Below are positions 10,972 through 19,477 of a DNA stretch of 64,000 bases, piece after piece. The first letter of the stretch is position 1; each line of letters begins with the position of its first letter. The DNA comes from JAJZVS01 sp963708095 (GTDB lineage Bacteria > Pseudomonadota > Alphaproteobacteria > Acetobacterales > Acetobacteraceae). The stretch is from the NCBI GenBank assembly GCA_963708095.1, contig OY970182.1:3100001-3164000 (forward strand), written 5' to 3'. A program made the translations under genes and the position numbers. The notes beneath the pieces are model-generated. The model was given only the letters and a program-made list of their open reading frames with translations. It did no database searches and had not been told where the DNA came from.

Positions 10972-12096
10972 ATGCCCGGAGCCCTTGAAGGCCTGCGCGT
11001 GCTGGACCTGACCAGCAATCTCTCGGGTCCCTATTGCTGCATGCTGCTCGCCGACCACGGCGCCGATGTGCTGAAGCTCGAACAGCCGGGCAAGGGCGAT
11101 TCCGCACGCCAGATGCCGCCGTTCGTGAATGGCGAAAGCGCGCCGTTCATGATCTGGAACCGCAACAAGCGCTCGGTCGAGATCGATCTGAAAACCGATC
11201 GGGCGCGGTTTCTGGACCTCGTGGACGGCGCCGATTTCGTGGTGGAGAACTTCCGCCCCGGGGTGATGGACCGGCTCGGCCTCGGGTGGGAGGCGATCCA
11301 TGCGCGCAACCCGCGCGTCATCATGGGGTCGATCTCCGGCTTCGGTCAGACCGGGCCGTACGCGGCGCGCGGCGGCTTCGACCTCATCTCGCAGGCGATG
11401 TCCGGGCTGATGAGCATCAACGGGCCGGAGGACGGGCCGCCGTATCGCCTGCCGATCGCGATTTCCGACGTGGCGGCGGGCATGTTCCTCGCCTTCGGCC
11501 TGCTGGCGGCGCTGGAGGCGCGGCATGTCTCCGGCCAGGGCCAGCACGTGGAGACGTCGCTGCTGGAAGCCGCCACCTCGTTCTGCGTCTACGAGGCGGC
11601 GCATTATTTCGCCACCCAAACGCGCCCGCCGCGCATCGGCCAGCAGCATCGCGGCAGCTCGCCCTACCAGGTGTTCGCGACCGCGGACGGGTTCATCACC
11701 ATCGGCGCCGCGCAGCAGAAGTTCTTCGTCGCGTTCTGCCGCATCGTCGGCCTGCCCGAACTGGTCGACGATCCGCGCTTCGCCTCGGTGGCCGAGCGGG
11801 TGGCGCACAACAAGGACCTCGTTGCGCTGCTGGCGGGGCCGTTGCGCACGCAGCCGTCCGCACACTGGCTGGAAGCGCTGGAGGCGGCGGGGATCCCCGC
11901 CGGGCCGGTGCTGGGATTCGATCAGGTGTTCACCGATCCGCACATGCTGGCGCGCGGGATGGTGGCGGAGACGACGCACCCGGTCACCGGGACGTTCCGC
12001 ACTCTCGGCGTGCCGGTGAAGCTGTCGGCGACGCCGGGGTCCGTGCGCCGGCCGGCCCCGCGCCTCGGCGAGCACACGGAAGACGTGCTGGGCTAG
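10972..12096 (+). CDS. CaiB/BaiF (class III) CoA transferase
   Basis: This 374-aa class III CoA transferase moves CoA between carboxylic acids. Signature regions are GLRVLDLTSNLSGPYCCMLLADHGADV, where the aspartate in LADHGADV belongs to the conserved N-terminal motif, then NRNKRSVEIDLK, VVENFRPGVMDRLGLG and ISGFGQTGPYAARGGFD. The ATG at 10972 is preceded by GGGAG; the frame extends upstream with no family sequence. It is divergent from the enoyl-CoA hydratase and followed at 29 bases by a small barrel protein. Formyl-CoA, carnitine and succinyl-CoA type substrates are all possible. Confidence 0.93.
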   Translation: MPGALEGLRVLDLTSNLSGPYCCMLLADHGADVLKLEQPGKGDSARQMPPFVNGESAPFMIWNRNKRSVEIDLKTDRARFLDLVDGADFVVENFRPGVMDRLGLGWEAIHARNPRVIMGSISGFGQTGPYAARGGFDLISQAMSGLMSINGPEDGPPYRLPIAISDVAAGMFLAFGLLAALEARHVSGQGQHVETSLLEAATSFCVYEAAHYFATQTRPPRIGQQHRGSSPYQVFATADGFITIGAAQQKFFVAFCRIVGLPELVDDPRFASVAERVAHNKDLVALLAGPLRTQPSAHWLEALEAAGIPAGPVLGFDQVFTDPHMLARGMVAETTHPVTGTFRTLGVPVKLSATPGSVRRPAPRLGEHTEDVLG

Positions 12097-12125
12097 CCGC
12101 GCCCCGTTCAACGCAGGAGACGCCC

Positions 12126-12419
12126 ATGCTGTTCCTGGTCATCAGCGACCCCGCGCCCCAGCCGCCGTCGACCGTCACGGCATCCCGTCAGCACTACTGG
12201 CAGTGGATCCAGCCGCTGATCGACGCCGGCACCGTGCGGAGCGTCCACGCGAAGCTGGGCCGCGGCGCGGTGGTGCTGTTCGACGTGCCGTCCCATGAAG
12301 CGCTGCACGCGCACCTGAACGCCTGGGCGGACATCATCCCGGCGCGGTTCGCGTTGCACCCGCTGCTCGAACCCGCCGCGGCGCAGGACTTCCTGCACGC
12401 GCAGGCGGCGGCGCGCTGA
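12126..12419 (+). CDS. Small dimeric alpha/beta-barrel-like protein (muconolactone-isomerase-like)
   Basis: This 97-aa protein begins MLFLVISDPAPQPPS, contains YWQWIQPLIDAGTVRS, and ends in an alternating strand/helix pattern as in muconolactone isomerase-like or DUF3303-like ferredoxin-fold proteins. GCAGGAGA lies just upstream of the start. It follows the CoA transferase by 29 bases and is probably co-transcribed. Its enzymatic role is not evident, so a specific isomerase name would be overreach. Confidence 0.65.
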   Translation: MLFLVISDPAPQPPSTVTASRQHYWQWIQPLIDAGTVRSVHAKLGRGAVVLFDVPSHEALHAHLNAWADIIPARFALHPLLEPAAAQDFLHAQAAAR

Positions 12420-12426
12420 CCCGACG

Positions 12427-12540
12427 CGCCGCTGCCGCGGGAGAACTCAGAAGATGCCCCGGTCGCGGAGAGCTTAGAAGATGCCGCTGCCGCGGAGAGC
12501 TTGGAAGATGCCGCTGCCGCGGCGGGGGCTCAGAAGATCT
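12427..12540. repeat. Tandem repeats of about 27 bp at the 3' end of the Gln/Pro-rich gene
   Basis: Three to four imperfect units built on GCCGCGGAGAGCTTAGAAGATG follow one another. The innermost unit overlaps the last codons and stop of the gene on the minus strand. The repeats fill the gap between two convergent genes. No IS-like ends are seen. Confidence 0.75.
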
Positions 12541-13018
12541 TGTTGATCAGGTCGTCGCCGAGGCCAAACCCGGCGCCCATCTCGATCGCCCGCCCGAAGC
12601 CGGAATTCAGGAAGCCGCCCAGCATGCCGCCGAAGCCGCCGGCCTGCTGGCCGTAGCCCTGGGGCGGATAGCCCTGCTGGGGATATCCAGGCTGCTGGTA
12701 GCCCTGCGGCGGATAGCCCGGCTGTTGTTGCGGCGCGCCGCCCCAGGGCTGGCCCGCCGGCGGCACCGCGACCTGCTGCTGCTGCGCCTGGTTGGCGACG
12801 AACCCGTGCAGCGCGGTCAGCAGCCCGCCCACCTGGTTCTGCTCGGCCTGCATGGCGAGCGCGATCTCGCGCAGGTCGAGCAGCCATTCCCGCGCGTCCT
12901 GGTTGCCGCCCTTGGCCGCATCCTGCAGCTTGCCGGCGAGCGTCGTCAGGTGCTGCACGGTCTGCTGCGCCTGGGTCTGCAGTTGCTGGTACTGCTGGTC
13001 GATCGTGTCCACGTCCAT
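12530..13018 (-). CDS. Conserved hypothetical protein with Gln/Tyr/Pro/Gly-rich middle
   Basis: This 162-aa protein has three parts. Residues 1-85 are a helical, heptad-like region (IDQQYQQLQTQAQQTVQHLT, then LLDLREIALAMQAEQNQ). Residues 90-130 are low complexity with repeated PGYPPQGYQQ units. The C-terminus is GFGGMLGGFLNSGF followed by an amphipathic helix. The ATG at 13018 has CCAGGAGA upstream; an open frame continues further but only as noise opposite other genes. There is no signal peptide or catalytic motif. The repeat-rich middle resembles intrinsically disordered, condensate-prone sequence, which is inference only. The function is unknown. Confidence 0.72.
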   Translation of the reverse strand: MDVDTIDQQYQQLQTQAQQTVQHLTTLAGKLQDAAKGGNQDAREWLLDLREIALAMQAEQNQVGGLLTALHGFVANQAQQQQVAVPPAGQPWGGAPQQQPGYPPQGYQQPGYPQQGYPPQGYGQQAGGFGGMLGGFLNSGFGRAIEMGAGFGLGDDLINKIF

Positions 13019-13131
13019 GACGGTCTCCTGGGGTCGGGGTGCGGCGGATGTGGGGGCGGAGCGGGGCAAAACGCAAGCCCTCGCCGAAGGGCAGGGCAAT
13101 CGCCGGAACGGAAAATCGGCGCGGTCCTTCA

Positions 13132-13154
13132 CCTCTCCCGCGCGGCGGGAGAGG
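13132..13154. terminator. Strong GC hairpin
   Basis: A perfect 10-bp stem (CCTCTCCCGC, loop GCG, GCGGGAGAGG) lies between the decayed gene and the Gln/Pro-rich gene. It could end transcription from the upstream pseudogene. It has no clear U-tract, and hairpins of this sequence type are common intergenic repeats. Confidence 0.45.
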
Positions 13155-14130
13155 GGACATGCCGGAGGTTCGCCCGCTTGCCCTGCCGGCGGGTCTAATC
13201 GAGCGTAGTCAGCCGGGCGATGAACCGCTCCTTGCGGGCATGGCGGTCGCGGATGTCCGCCAGGCGAGCGGCGAAGCCCGCCAACCCGTCGTTCTCCGCG
13301 GCAAGGGTGCGCAGATCGGCCAGCAACGCCGCCGCCGCCGCGTAGCCGGAAGCGTTGCGGCGCTCGATCTCCGCTTCCAGCGTCCGCCATGCGGCTTCGC
13401 CCCGTTGCGCCAGCGCGTCGAGCCGTGCCCGGCGCGCCTGTTCGGCCGCCGCGGCGGCACGTTGGCGTTCGGCTTCCTGCCGCGTGGCCTCGGCTTCCTC
13501 CCGCGTGCGGCAGATCGCGACGGCCTGGGCACGCAGCGCGCCGGCGGTGCGCGGGGCGGGAGCGACGACGGGCGGGGGCAGGCGGTCGCGCAGCGCGCGC
13601 CGCAGGGCAACCCCGATATGCGGATCGCCGGCATAGGCCTGCGCGAGCAGCTCGATCGTCTCCGCCGGGTCCAGCGCCGCGATCGCCGCACACACCGCAG
13701 CCGGATCGGGCGCCCCGACCACCGCGGAGCGTTCGGCGGCGGCAGCCACAAGGTCGGGGTCGAGGGCGAAGAGAAATCCGCGAACGCCTCCAGCGGCGCG
13801 GTCAGCGGCCCGAGGCCGGGCGGCGGCTCGGGCGCGTCGTCCCCCACCGCCTCCTCTTCGACCGCGGCCAGCCACAGCAGATCAGAGCAGCCGCAGGTCG
13901 CCCGCCAACAGGTCCCCGCGCAGCGGCGCGAGGCCGGCGAGCCGGCCGCTGCCGTCGTCGTTCCCGTCGTCCTCCACTTCCTGGCGGGTCATGTCGAGGA
14001 TCAGATGCTCGCCCGCGACCAGCAGCGCGGTGTCTTCGACCGGGCGGAGGATGGCGGCGAACCGGCACCGATCGACAAGCCGCGCCGGCAGGCGGATCAT
14101 CAGGCGGCGGGTGCCCCTTAACAACGCGGG

Positions 14131-15048
14131 CTATGAACCCCTCGTCATTAGGCGCAGGTTTTGCACTGCCGCGCCTGCGGCACCTTTGCCCAGATTGTCG
14201 AGAACCCCGCTCAAGACGATCTGACCTGTGCGCTCATTGCATGCAACAGCCAAAGTCATCTCGTTTGTACCGTTGTGGACTTGCGGGTCCAGTTCGGTCA
14301 GCGGTGCGTCGGAAGACATCGGCATCACATGCACATGCGCCGCATCGCGGTATCGCTCCCTGAGGCATTCGTAGATGCGCATGCCAGAAACATCGGCGGG
14401 AAGCATTCGCGTGTGCAGTCCAATGGTGAGCACGATGCCCTGCCGGTAGCTGGCAAGGGCCGGCACGAAGATAGGGCGGGTCGTCAAGCCGGCGTAGGCC
14501 TCAATTTCCGGCACGTGCTTGTGCTCGAGTGCAAGGCCGTAGACCTTCAGCGAATGCGCCCCCGCGCCGGCCTCGTGCGCTTCCGCCCCTGCCCTGCCCC
14601 CACCCGAATAACCTGCGACGGCGTGGATGACGAGCGGATAATCGGTGGGCAATAGGCCCGCATCCGTCAGCGGTCGCAGCAGTGCGACTGCGGCCGTCGG
14701 GTAGCAGCCCGGATTTGTGACCCGCAGTGCCGAGGCGATACGTTCGCCTTGCCGTGCATCGAGCTCCGGCAGGCCGTAGATCCAACCCGGGCTGATGCGG
14801 TGCGCCGAGCTGGCATCGATGACACGCACCGAAGGGTTCTCGATCATCGCCACCGCGTCTCGCGCCGCTGCATCGGGCAGGCAAAGAATTGCGATGTCGC
14901 TCTCGTTGAGAGCGGCCCGGCGGGCAGCCGCGTCCTTGCGCAAGTTTGTCGGTAATGTGCGGATGCGAAATTCCCCACCCTGGAGTTGATTCTGCAGATC
15001 AAGGCCGGTGGTGCCCTGGTCGCCGTCGATGAAAATATTGAGGTCCAT
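14131..15048 (-). CDS. argC: N-acetyl-gamma-glutamyl-phosphate reductase (type 2 ArgC)
   Basis: ArgC reduces N-acetylglutamyl-phosphate to the semialdehyde in arginine synthesis. This 305-aa protein is the short (type 2) form: FIDGDQGTTGLDLQ at the nucleotide-binding start, the catalytic cysteine in VTNPGCYPTAAVALLRP, and HAVAGYSGGGRAGAEAHE. It lies inside the broken hypothetical gene, in the same orientation, with its own promoter-like site upstream (15082-15110). Its last codons lie within about 15 bases of the junction with the host gene. Its codon use looks less GC-extreme than its surroundings. It was probably brought in as a unit and appears intact. Confidence 0.9.
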   Translation of the reverse strand: MDLNIFIDGDQGTTGLDLQNQLQGGEFRIRTLPTNLRKDAAARRAALNESDIAILCLPDAAARDAVAMIENPSVRVIDASSAHRISPGWIYGLPELDARQGERIASALRVTNPGCYPTAAVALLRPLTDAGLLPTDYPLVIHAVAGYSGGGRAGAEAHEAGAGAHSLKVYGLALEHKHVPEIEAYAGLTTRPIFVPALASYRQGIVLTIGLHTRMLPADVSGMRIYECLRERYRDAAHVHVMPMSSDAPLTELDPQVHNGTNEMTLAVACNERTGQIVLSGVLDNLGKGAAGAAVQNLRLMTRGS

Positions 15049-15081
15049 AGGGCGTACCCATTTTGAGGTCCGTAGGGCGCG

Positions 15082-15110
15082 GCCATAGCGAAATGACCAC
15101 TATGTGTCAA
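15082..15110 (-). promoter_or_regulatory. Sigma-70-like promoter for argC
   Basis: On the minus strand TTGACA (15110-15105) is followed after exactly 17 bases by TATGGC (15087-15082). The argC start codon lies about 35 bases downstream. This is one of the clearest consensus promoters in the window. Confidence 0.65.
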
Positions 15111-15307
15111 CGATGGGTCAGCCTCTTAACGCCAAATCGGCCGGGACGGCCGCTTCGACGGCATTGAGGAAGCGTATGAACTCCTGAGTTGGCGGCGTAG
15201 AGATGCAGGTCGAACCAGTGCTCCATCAGCGCCACCGGATCGCCCTTGAAATCGCCCCACTGATAGGAATTGGTGAAACTGGTGGCGGTGATCCGCGCCC
15301 GCGATGA

Positions 15308-15431
15308 TACCGGCGGCCTCTTCGGCCGGCCGGTATCGCGCATGGGGTTGGCGGGGCGGCCATGCGCAAAATCAAGGAAATACCAGCGGCCAGGTGGACG
15401 CCGGACGAGGAATCGGCCGGGGCCGCTGGTA
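15308..15431. mobile_element. 124-bp palindromic mobile element, copy 1
   Basis: The core runs from TACCGGCGGCC to GGCCGCTGGTA, so its ends are imperfect inverted repeats. It contains three palindromes: ATACCGGCGGCC...GGCCGGTAT, GCGCATGG...CCATGCGC and ATACCAGCGGCC...GGCCGCTGGTAT. It is flanked on both sides by TGA (15305-15307 and 15432-15434). It interrupts a protein-coding gene: on the minus strand, removing the core plus one flanking TCA joins GACATCTCA to TCGCGGGCG in frame (DIS-SRARI). Two further copies of identical length lie at 35801 and 51043. Confidence 0.85.
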
Positions 15432-15523
15432 TGAGATGTCGCACAACGTCGCGCGGGCGTCGGCATCGAGCGGCCGATCGATCGCGAGGAATTCGTCGTA
15501 CTGGTATTCGCTCACGACGAGCG

Positions 15524-17911
15524 CTACCCCAGCAGCGCCTGCGCGCACGCATCCAGGATCGCGTCGGTATCCATCCCGTATTCCCGATACAAATCCGGAA
15601 TGTCCCCGCTCTGCCCGAACCGATCGGGCCCCAGCGGCACCACACGCTGCCCACGCACCGCGCCCAGCCAGGCGTGGCTCGCCGGATGCCCGTCCAGCAC
15701 CGTCACCAGCGCCGCTCCGGGGGCGAGCGGGGCCAGCAGCCGTTCCACGAACGACACGGCGCCGCGATCCCCGGTCCGCCGCGCGCGCTGCGCCGCCAGC
15801 CAGCCGGCGTGCAGCCGGTCAGGGCTCGTGATCGCCAGCAGCCCGGCGCCGGGTTCTTCCGCGGCCAGTTCGGCAAACGCCGTCGTCGCTTCCGGCGCCA
15901 CCGGCCCCTGGTAGGCCAGCGCGATGCGCGCCCCCGCCGCCGGCGGCACCACCCAATGCGCGCCCGCAATGACCGCAGCCGGGTCCAGCACCCGCTCCGG
16001 CTGGTCCAGCTGCCGCGTGGATAGCCGCAGCCACACCGCCGAACCGTCCGGCGCCTGCATATGCGCAAACGCGTGGCGCAGCAGGATACCGAGCTCGTCC
16101 ACATGCGCCGGCTCGAAGCTCGCCAGCCGGTCGGCCGCCATGCCGATCAGCGGCGTGTTCACCGACTGGTGCTGCCCGCCCTCCGGCGCCAGGGTGATCC
16201 CGGACGGGGTCGAAACGAGCAGGAAGCGCGCGTCCTGGTAGCAGGCGTAGATCAGCGCATCCAGGCCGCGGTTCACGAACGGGTCGTACACCGTACCGAC
16301 CGGCAAGAGCCGCGCCCCGGTCAGCGCGTGCGCGAGGCCTGCGGCGCCCAGCAGCAGGAACAGATTCTGCTCGGCGATGCCGAGTTCCACATGCTGCCCT
16401 CGTGGCGACATCCCCCAGCGCTGCGCGGACGCGAGCTTGGCGTCGCGGAACACGTCGTTGCGCGTGTGCCGATCGAAGATGCCGCGCCGGTTCACCCAGG
16501 GGCCGAGGTTGGTGGACACCGTCACGTCCGGGCTGGTGGTGACGATATGCGCCGCCAGCTCCTTATACTCGCCCTGACCGCGGCCGATCTCGGCCAGGAT
16601 GTCGCCGAAGCCGCCCTGGGTGGACATCCGCCGCCCGACGGTGGACGGGACCGGCAGCGCCGGCGGCACCGCAACGACCGGGGCGCGCAGCGCGCGGCCT
16701 TCCGGCGTCAGCTTCGCCGCGAAGGGACAGGCGTCCAGGAAGGACTGGAGTTCGGCTGCCGGGACGTCCAGCCCCTCGAACCGGTCCCATTCATGGCCGG
16801 GACGGATCCGCATCACCTCGCGGAACGTCTCCATCTGCTCCTTCGTCATCAACCCGGCGTGGTTGTCCTTGTGCCCGGCGAAGGGCAGGCCCATGCCCTT
16901 CACGGTGTAGGCGATGAAGCACGTCGGCTGGTCGCCCTCGGCGTCGGCCGCGCAGAACGTTTCGATCAACGTCTCGATGTCGTGGCCGCCGAGGTTGGTC
17001 ATCAGCGCGCCCAGCTCGTCGTCGGACAGCGGATCGAGGATCGCGCGCACGCCTGTGGTGCGCCCAAGCTCGGCCAGCAGCGCCGCGCGCCAGGCCGCAC
17101 CGCCCTGGAACGTGAGCGCGGAATAGAGGCTGTTCGGGCAGTCGTCGATCCAGCGCCGCAACGCCTCGCCACCCGGGCGGGCGAAGGCGGCTTCCAGCTT
17201 GCGGCCGTATTTGATGGTGACGACGTTCCAGCCCATGTCGCGGAACAGGCCCTCGATGCGGCCGAACAGCCGGTCGGGGACCACGGAATCGAGGCTCTGG
17301 CGGTTGTAGTCGATCACCCACCAGACGTCGCGCACGTCGTGCTTCCAGCCCTCCAGCAGGGCTTCGTAGATGTTGCCCTCATCCAGTTCGGCATCGCCCG
17401 CGATGGCGATGTGCCGACCCGCCGGCAGCCCCTCGCGCGCCAGCCCGTGCAGCCGCGCATAATCCTGCATCAGCGCGGAGAAGGTCGTCATCGCGACGCC
17501 GAGGCCGACCGATCCGGTGGAGAAATCGACCTCGCCGCCGTCCTTGAAGCGCGACGGGTAGGGCTGCACGCCGCCGAGCGCGCGCAGACCCGCCATCTTC
17601 TCGATGGTCTGCCGGCCGAGCAGGTAGTTGATGGCGTGGAACACCGGCCCCGCGTGCGGCTTCACCGCGATGCGGTCCTGCGGTCGGGCGATCTCGAAAT
17701 AGAGCGCCGCCATGATGGAGATCACTGACGCGCAGGACGCCTGGTGCCCGCCAACCTTCAGCCCGTCCCGGTTCGGCCGGATATGGTTGGCGTTGTGCAC
17801 CATCCACGCCGACAGCCACAGCAGCTTGTGTTCGAGCTGGTGCAGCAGCGCCACCCGCTCGGGGTCCATCCCCGTCGCGGCAGCGGGCGGCGGCGCGGTC
17901 AGAATGTTCAT
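15524..17911 (-). CDS. Transketolase/pyruvate dehydrogenase E1-like thiamine-diphosphate enzyme
   Basis: This 795-aa protein resembles homodimeric pyruvate dehydrogenase E1/transketolase. KPHAGPVFHAINYLLG is near the N-terminus. GDAELDEGNIYEALLEGWKH and VIDYNRQSLD form the ThDP motif, although GDA replaces the usual GDG. GIAEQNLFLLLGAAGLA lies in the pyrimidine domain, and there is a C-terminal transketolase-type domain. The ATG at 17911 follows GGGAG and overlaps the malonyl-CoA decarboxylase stop by 4 bases (ATGA), so the two are coupled. No E2 or E3 subunit gene is adjacent. The coupling to malonyl-CoA decarboxylase suggests acetyl-CoA or malonate metabolism, but the substrate is uncertain. 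Confidence 0.85.
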   Translation of the reverse strand: MNILTAPPPAAATGMDPERVALLHQLEHKLLWLSAWMVHNANHIRPNRDGLKVGGHQASCASVISIMAALYFEIARPQDRIAVKPHAGPVFHAINYLLGRQTIEKMAGLRALGGVQPYPSRFKDGGEVDFSTGSVGLGVAMTTFSALMQDYARLHGLAREGLPAGRHIAIAGDAELDEGNIYEALLEGWKHDVRDVWWVIDYNRQSLDSVVPDRLFGRIEGLFRDMGWNVVTIKYGRKLEAAFARPGGEALRRWIDDCPNSLYSALTFQGGAAWRAALLAELGRTTGVRAILDPLSDDELGALMTNLGGHDIETLIETFCAADAEGDQPTCFIAYTVKGMGLPFAGHKDNHAGLMTKEQMETFREVMRIRPGHEWDRFEGLDVPAAELQSFLDACPFAAKLTPEGRALRAPVVAVPPALPVPSTVGRRMSTQGGFGDILAEIGRGQGEYKELAAHIVTTSPDVTVSTNLGPWVNRRGIFDRHTRNDVFRDAKLASAQRWGMSPRGQHVELGIAEQNLFLLLGAAGLAHALTGARLLPVGTVYDPFVNRGLDALIYACYQDARFLLVSTPSGITLAPEGGQHQSVNTPLIGMAADRLASFEPAHVDELGILLRHAFAHMQAPDGSAVWLRLSTRQLDQPERVLDPAAVIAGAHWVVPPAAGARIALAYQGPVAPEATTAFAELAAEEPGAGLLAITSPDRLHAGWLAAQRARRTGDRGAVSFVERLLAPLAPGAALVTVLDGHPASHAWLGAVRGQRVVPLGPDRFGQSGDIPDLYREYGMDTDAILDACAQALLG

Positions 17912-19389
17912 GCGGAGGCTCCCGGCTGGCGGAAGATGCCCGTCTGCCCGCCGGTCACCGACCATTGCCGCCCGAGCAGCCGGCGCACCCCGGAGGACGC
18001 ATTGCGCCGTCCTTCCCCCGCGTAATCCTCGTGCCAGTCCTCGATCTTCCCGAGGTCGTAGAGGTAGTTCACCATCACCGTAGCGCTGGCCTTCATGCCC
18101 TTGTCCGACGTATCGGCGCCGATGCTGATCCGTTCCAGACGCGCCCCGTTCGACATGTGGAAATGCGCCACCGGGTCGAGCGCCCGCTTGCCGTTGCCTT
18201 CCCGCAGCAGGTAGTGCGCGCAGAGCCGGAGCAGCGCCGGTTCGACCGCGCGCAGCAGCGCGGGATCGCGCCAGAAGCCGCGTCGGCCGAGGATCTCACG
18301 CACCGCCGCGGCCGGCGGGCCAGGCACCACGGACGCCAGCGCCTGCGCCTCGCCCTCCGTCAGCAGCCCCGGCTCGTCGGCGGCGAGCTTCGGGTCGAGC
18401 CAGCGACGGAAGCCCGGGACCGGCGACAGGGTCGCGAAGGTCTTGAGGTTGCGGAACTCCCCCGACAATTCCTCCGCCACCCGCTTGATCAGGAAATTGC
18501 CGAAGCTGATCCCGGCCAGCCCGCGCTGGCAGTTGCTGATGGAATAGAAGATCGCGGTATCGGCGTCGCGCGGGTCGAGCACCGGCGCCTTCTCGTCGAG
18601 CAACTTCTGCACGCTGCCGGCAAGCCCCTTCACCAGCGCCACTTCCACGAAGATCAGCGGCTCCCCGGGCATGCGCGGGTGGAAGAAGGCGTAGCAGCGG
18701 CGGTCGGAATCGAGCCGGTTCTTGAGATCGCGCCAGGAGCGGATCTCGTGCACCGCCTCGTAGCCGACCAGCTTTTCCAGCAGGATCGCCGGGCTTGACC
18801 AGTCGATCCGTTGCAGTTCCAGAAAGCCGATGTCGAACCAGGCGGCGAGCAGGCCGCGCAGGTCGGATTCCAGCGCCGCCAGCAGCTTGTCGTTCTTGCG
18901 ATGGGCGAGCAGGAACTCGCGCAGATCGACCAGGAACTTGCGCCCGTCGGGGATCGAGGTGAACTGGGTCAGCAGTCTGAGCCGCGGCGGTTCCAGCGCC
19001 CGGCGCAGCGCGGCCTGCGCTTCCGCGCGCTCCGCCGGATCGGCGGCATGCTGCACGGCGGCGTAGGCACGTGCCACCGCTTCGGGGTCGGAATCGTAGC
19101 CGGCGAGGGTGCGCAGCAGGTCGCGCCGGCCGGGGATGTCGAGCGAGAGATAGGTTTCCGCCAGCTTGGCGGCGCGGTTGCGCGCGCTGACCTCGCCGCC
19201 GCGGCCGTGCAGGCAGGCGCGGATCTGGGCTTCGACGCTGTCGCCTTCCTCGGCGCCGACGCTCGCCGCCATTTCGCGCCAGACGGAGGTGAGGCGGCGC
19301 AGCGCGCGATCGAACAGCCCGGGCGCGGCTATGGGAAGGGACATCGGGGCCGGGGCGGGGACCGGGGCGGTGGTCGCGACGTCGCTCAT
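17908..19389 (-). CDS. Malonyl-CoA decarboxylase
   Basis: This 493-aa protein matches the MCD/MatA family, which converts malonyl-CoA to acetyl-CoA and CO2. A helical N-terminal half (LLTQFTSIPDGRKFLVDLRE, WFDIGFLELQRIDWSSPA) precedes a GNAT-like catalytic domain. The latter contains the Ser region TAIFYSISNCQRGLAGISFG and the C-terminal HFHMSNGARLERI, which carries the conserved His. It is first in a two-gene operon with the ThDP enzyme. No malonyl-CoA synthetase (MatB) or transporter is present here. Confidence 0.93.
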   Translation of the reverse strand: MSDVATTAPVPAPAPMSLPIAAPGLFDRALRRLTSVWREMAASVGAEEGDSVEAQIRACLHGRGGEVSARNRAAKLAETYLSLDIPGRRDLLRTLAGYDSDPEAVARAYAAVQHAADPAERAEAQAALRRALEPPRLRLLTQFTSIPDGRKFLVDLREFLLAHRKNDKLLAALESDLRGLLAAWFDIGFLELQRIDWSSPAILLEKLVGYEAVHEIRSWRDLKNRLDSDRRCYAFFHPRMPGEPLIFVEVALVKGLAGSVQKLLDEKAPVLDPRDADTAIFYSISNCQRGLAGISFGNFLIKRVAEELSGEFRNLKTFATLSPVPGFRRWLDPKLAADEPGLLTEGEAQALASVVPGPPAAAVREILGRRGFWRDPALLRAVEPALLRLCAHYLLREGNGKRALDPVAHFHMSNGARLERISIGADTSDKGMKASATVMVNYLYDLGKIEDWHEDYAGEGRRNASSGVRRLLGRQWSVTGGQTGIFRQPGASA

Positions 19390-19477
19390 GGCAGCACCAT
19401 CAGGCTTATGGGGGTCTTTCGCTTGCGCGCTCCACTATAGCCGCCCGGAGCGCCGGCGCGACCCGGACGTGAGCGCA

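Larger units (their letters stand above)
13195..15515 (-). pseudogene. Conserved hypothetical protein gene, split by two insertions and two frameshifts
   Basis: The 5' part begins at a GTG at 15515 (reading MSEYQYDEFLAIDRPLD). It is interrupted by the 124-bp element at 15308-15431 and resumes as SRARITATSFTNSYQWGD. It then breaks at about 15190 after LHLYAANSG. The 3' part resumes at about 14115 as GTRRLMIRLPARLVDRCRF, on the far side of an inserted argC segment. Two small indels follow. At about 13880 the frame stops just after GDLLAGDLRLL and continues in another frame as LLWLAAVEEE. At about 13780 EAFADF passes into LFALDPDLVAAAA. The end is a helical region rich in Ala/Arg. I recognise a widespread alphaproteobacterial hypothetical family of unknown function. 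The gene cannot make an intact product. Confidence 0.82.

Noticed and set aside
14115..15195. argC segment as an insertion sequence
   Set aside because: No transposase, no inverted ends and no target duplication could be found; the GGxGTTCATA similarity at both junctions is short and partly the end of argC itself.
15308..15431. The MRKIK-type peptide encoded across each 124-bp element as a small gene
   Set aside because: The frame runs through palindromes, differs between copies and has no ribosome site; it is a by-product of the repeat.
16061..17728. 555-codon plus-strand open frame opposite the ThDP enzyme
   Set aside because: Antisense shadow without motifs.
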